Shown here one piece after another: positions 44,335-46,029 of a DNA stretch of 46,029 nucleotides. Under the pieces are notes generated by a model that saw only the letters and a program-made list of their open reading frames with translations, had not been told where the DNA came from and did no database searches. Numbering within the stretch: the stretch's first letter is position 1; each line of letters starts with the position of its first letter. The stretch is from an uncultured Gammaproteobacteria bacterium (GTDB lineage: Bacteria; Pseudomonadota; Gammaproteobacteria; Pseudomonadales; Azotimanducaceae), in the NCBI GenBank assembly GCA_913051785.1, contig CAJXCK010000006.1:1-46029 (forward strand). The letters are read 5' to 3'. A program made the position numbers and the translations under genes.

Positions 44335-45153
44335 CTATTCTTTCCAGCGAGGTATGCGTTTCTCAACTAATGCTCTTACGCCCTCTCGAAAGTCCTCGTC
44401 CTTCATCATCGATTCTAGGAGCTCTTCCGAATTTTCAACTGAACGCGCCACAGTATCATGCTGGTCCCTATATATTTGCCATCTAGTCTGACGAAGCGAA
44501 TCAGGCGAAATGTTCTTTACGAGCTCTCGCGCGTATTTCTCAGTCTCGTGTAAAAGTTTTTCCGAAGAAAAAATCTGGTTTACGAAACCAATCTTTTCAG
44601 CCTCCTCGGACATGAAGACTCTGCTGGTTAGCAGCAAGTCATTAGCCCGACCTAGGCCGACAAGTCGCGGCAAGATCCAAGAGAGGCCGTACTCGGCAGG
44701 TAGATTTAATTTGCCATGTGCGGTCGTTAACTTTGCCATTGGGACCGAAAATCTTACGTCGGCAAAAGCAGCCAAGGCCAAGCCAACACCAGCAGCAGCT
44801 CCGTTTATCGCCGCAATGATCGGTTTGTCCAGGCCATAATGATATGCGAAGGTTGCATCGAATCTTTCGTCAATTCCATAGCCAGGCACCGATATATCAC
44901 CCGATACACCGCTATCATAGGATCCTCTCGCGCTATGGCCTTGAAGCGCTTGAGAGTCACCTCCGACGCAGAAACTATCCCCTTCACCGGAAACAACAAT
45001 AGCACCGACAGTCCGATCCTTATTGGCCTTATCCAATAAAAATCGATACTCGGTGTGCATCCTCCCGGTCCAAGCATTTCGTCGGTGTGGCCGAGCCAGA
45101 AAAATAACTGCTACTGCACCGCGAATATCGTAGCGAGTTGCTTTTAGCTCCAT
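44335..45153 (-). CDS. Enoyl-CoA hydratase/isomerase (crotonase family)
   Basis: A 272-residue crotonase-fold protein. The oxyanion-hole segments are SFCVGGDSQALQG (about 61-73) and AAINGAAAGVGLALAAFADVRFS (about 115-137). LPAEYGLSWILPRLVGLGRANDLLLTSR follows with a Glu at the usual active-site region. Substrate is unknown; crotonases include hydratases, isomerases and dehalogenases. The ATG at 45153 abuts the dctP stop with no gap, so it is co-expressed with the TRAP binding protein. That suggests the imported compound, or a product of it, is metabolised as a CoA thioester; this is inference. Confidence 0.9.
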   Translation of the reverse strand: MELKATRYDIRGAVAVIFLARPHRRNAWTGRMHTEYRFLLDKANKDRTVGAIVVSGEGDSFCVGGDSQALQGHSARGSYDSGVSGDISVPGYGIDERFDATFAYHYGLDKPIIAAINGAAAGVGLALAAFADVRFSVPMAKLTTAHGKLNLPAEYGLSWILPRLVGLGRANDLLLTSRVFMSEEAEKIGFVNQIFSSEKLLHETEKYARELVKNISPDSLRQTRWQIYRDQHDTVARSVENSEELLESMMKDEDFREGVRALVEKRIPRWKE

Positions 45154-46029
45154 CTAGTTCTTTGCTGTGTCAGTCCGGGCTTTAAGAAATGCTTGTTCAC
45201 TGATCCGATGATAGTTCTTTACGCTCTCGAGAAATTCCATATAAGAGGAATAAATCTTGCGAGAAAGGTCGTTTTCTTGCATCGACTCTCTCACTAACTC
45301 TTTGGATATTTCTCTGAGTTTGTAAATGACATCCTCGGGAAACGCCCGAAGCTCAACGCCATGCTCCTCAATTAGTATGTTTAAAGCAGCATTATTTTTC
45401 GCAGTAAATTCACTCAGCATATCCTCGTTAATTGCTCGGGTAGCAACAGCTATCATTTCTTGCAGGTCGGCAGGAAGGCTTTCCCAAGCGTCCTTATTGA
45501 TCAGGGTCTCAAGCGTCGAACCCGGTTCGTGCCATCCCGGGTAATAATAATATTTTGCCACGGAGTGTATTGACTGAGCCAAATCATTATAAGGACCTAC
45601 CAACTCTGTCGCGTCTATTACGCCAGTTTGAAGGGCGGTATAAACTTCGGCTATAGGCAATTGCTGAGGCGATCCGCCCGCACGCGCCAGAACCTCACCA
45701 CCGAGGCCTGGTATACGCATCTTCAACCCTTGCAAATCATCGACTGAAAGGATCTCTTTGTTAAACCATCCACCCATTTGAACACCAGAATTTCCTGTTG
45801 TGAACGGCACGATATCAAAAGGCTCGTATAGTTCTCTCCAAAGCTCTAACCCGCCGCCATAGTGAAGCCATCCATTCATCTCCTGTGCCGTCATTCCAAA
45901 TGGCACGGTAGCAAACATCTGTGCAGCTGGTATTTTTCCCCTCCAATAATAGGCGGCACCATGTCCCATCTCTGCTGTTCCTTGCGAAACCGCATCGAAA
46001 ACTTCCATTCCACCAACAAGCTCTCCCGC
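45154..46029 (-). CDS. dctP: TRAP transporter solute-binding protein (DctP/TakP-like), 5' end beyond the window
   Basis: The frame is open to the window edge; about 291 codons remain, with no signal peptide visible because the N-terminus is outside. GELVGGMEVFDAVSQGTAEM, GAAYYWRGKIPAAQMFATVPFG, QMGGWFNKEI, LKMRIPGLGGEVLARAGGSPQQLP, GVIDATELVGPYND and YYYYPGWHEPG match the Rhodobacter TakP group, which binds 2-oxo acids. The conserved Arg in KMRI is the carboxylate-binding residue in this family. It would deliver a monocarboxylate or 2-oxo acid to DctQM. Partner genes dctQM lie convergently on the plus strand. Confidence 0.92.
   Translation of the reverse strand, partial: AGELVGGMEVFDAVSQGTAEMGHGAAYYWRGKIPAAQMFATVPFGMTAQEMNGWLHYGGGLELWRELYEPFDIVPFTTGNSGVQMGGWFNKEILSVDDLQGLKMRIPGLGGEVLARAGGSPQQLPIAEVYTALQTGVIDATELVGPYNDLAQSIHSVAKYYYYPGWHEPGSTLETLINKDAWESLPADLQEMIAVATRAINEDMLSEFTAKNNAALNILIEEHGVELRAFPEDVIYKLREISKELVRESMQENDLSRKIYSSYMEFLESVKNYHRISEQAFLKARTDTAKN

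Noticed and set aside
1-46029. CRISPR arrays, insertion sequences, prophage genes, tRNA or rRNA genes
   Set aside because: None was visible: no direct repeat arrays, transposase or integrase motifs, or tRNA-like cloverleaf segments were found by reading both strands.

Overview
The window is a dense, low-to-moderate GC stretch of a gammaproteobacterial chromosome. Gene content and order are those of core loci shared by Pseudomonas and Escherichia: ubiH-ygfB-zapA-6S RNA-ygfA beside gcvT; tkt-pgk; gshB-tonB-yqgE-ruvX; yggS-proC-yggT-metX-metW-rdgB-hemW; rpoH-ftsX-ftsE-ftsY-rsmD-coaD; mutM-rpmG-rpmB | coaBC-argB-slmA | pyrE-rph; yicC-gmk-rpoZ-spoT-ridA-recG. Very short intergenic gaps, many 1-20 bp overlaps, several non-ATG starts and the absence of usual companions (pepP, a second ubi hydroxylase, epd, dut, algC, radC) suggest a compact, probably free-living aquatic gammaproteobacterium. 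The TRAP genes fit that, but the taxon is an inference and cannot be fixed from this window.

Layout. 1-2.0 kb (minus): gcvT fragment, a ubiquinone-biosynthesis hydroxylase and YgfB. 2.0-3.9 kb (plus): a ZapB-like coiled coil, ZapA, 6S RNA, 5-formyl-THF cyclo-ligase and peptide deformylase. 4.0-4.4 kb: a decayed threonine dehydratase (ilvA) divergent from rpiA. 5.1-10.7 kb (minus): apparent operon tkt-pgk-alpha/beta hydrolase-FAD D-2-hydroxyacid dehydrogenase. 10.9-12.9 kb: metK and rsmE. 12.9-13.6 kb: an unrecognised protein on minus. 13.7-21.9 kb (plus): redox, proline and methionine genes, tightly packed. 21.9-26.6 kb (minus): ftsY-ftsE-ftsX, rpoH, DUF423 and trmB. 26.7-34.9 kb: rsmD, coaD, mutM and ribosomal proteins, coaBC, argB, slmA, pyrE, rph, yicC, gmk. 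35-40 kb (plus): rpoZ-spoT-ridA-recG. 40-46 kb: a dicarboxylate/amino-acid symporter, ubiA, and a split TRAP transporter whose membrane genes (plus) converge on an enoyl-CoA hydratase and a TakP-like binding protein (minus).

Two observations stand out. A perfect CIRCE operator (9-bp arms, 9-bp spacer) lies just upstream of rpoH, implying that HrcA controls the heat-shock sigma factor. The ilvA locus is a remnant in which the N-terminal ~43 codons are joined in frame to the C-terminal regulatory domain, followed by a nonsense codon. I found no mobile element, CRISPR array, tRNA, rRNA or obviously new defence or biosynthetic system.
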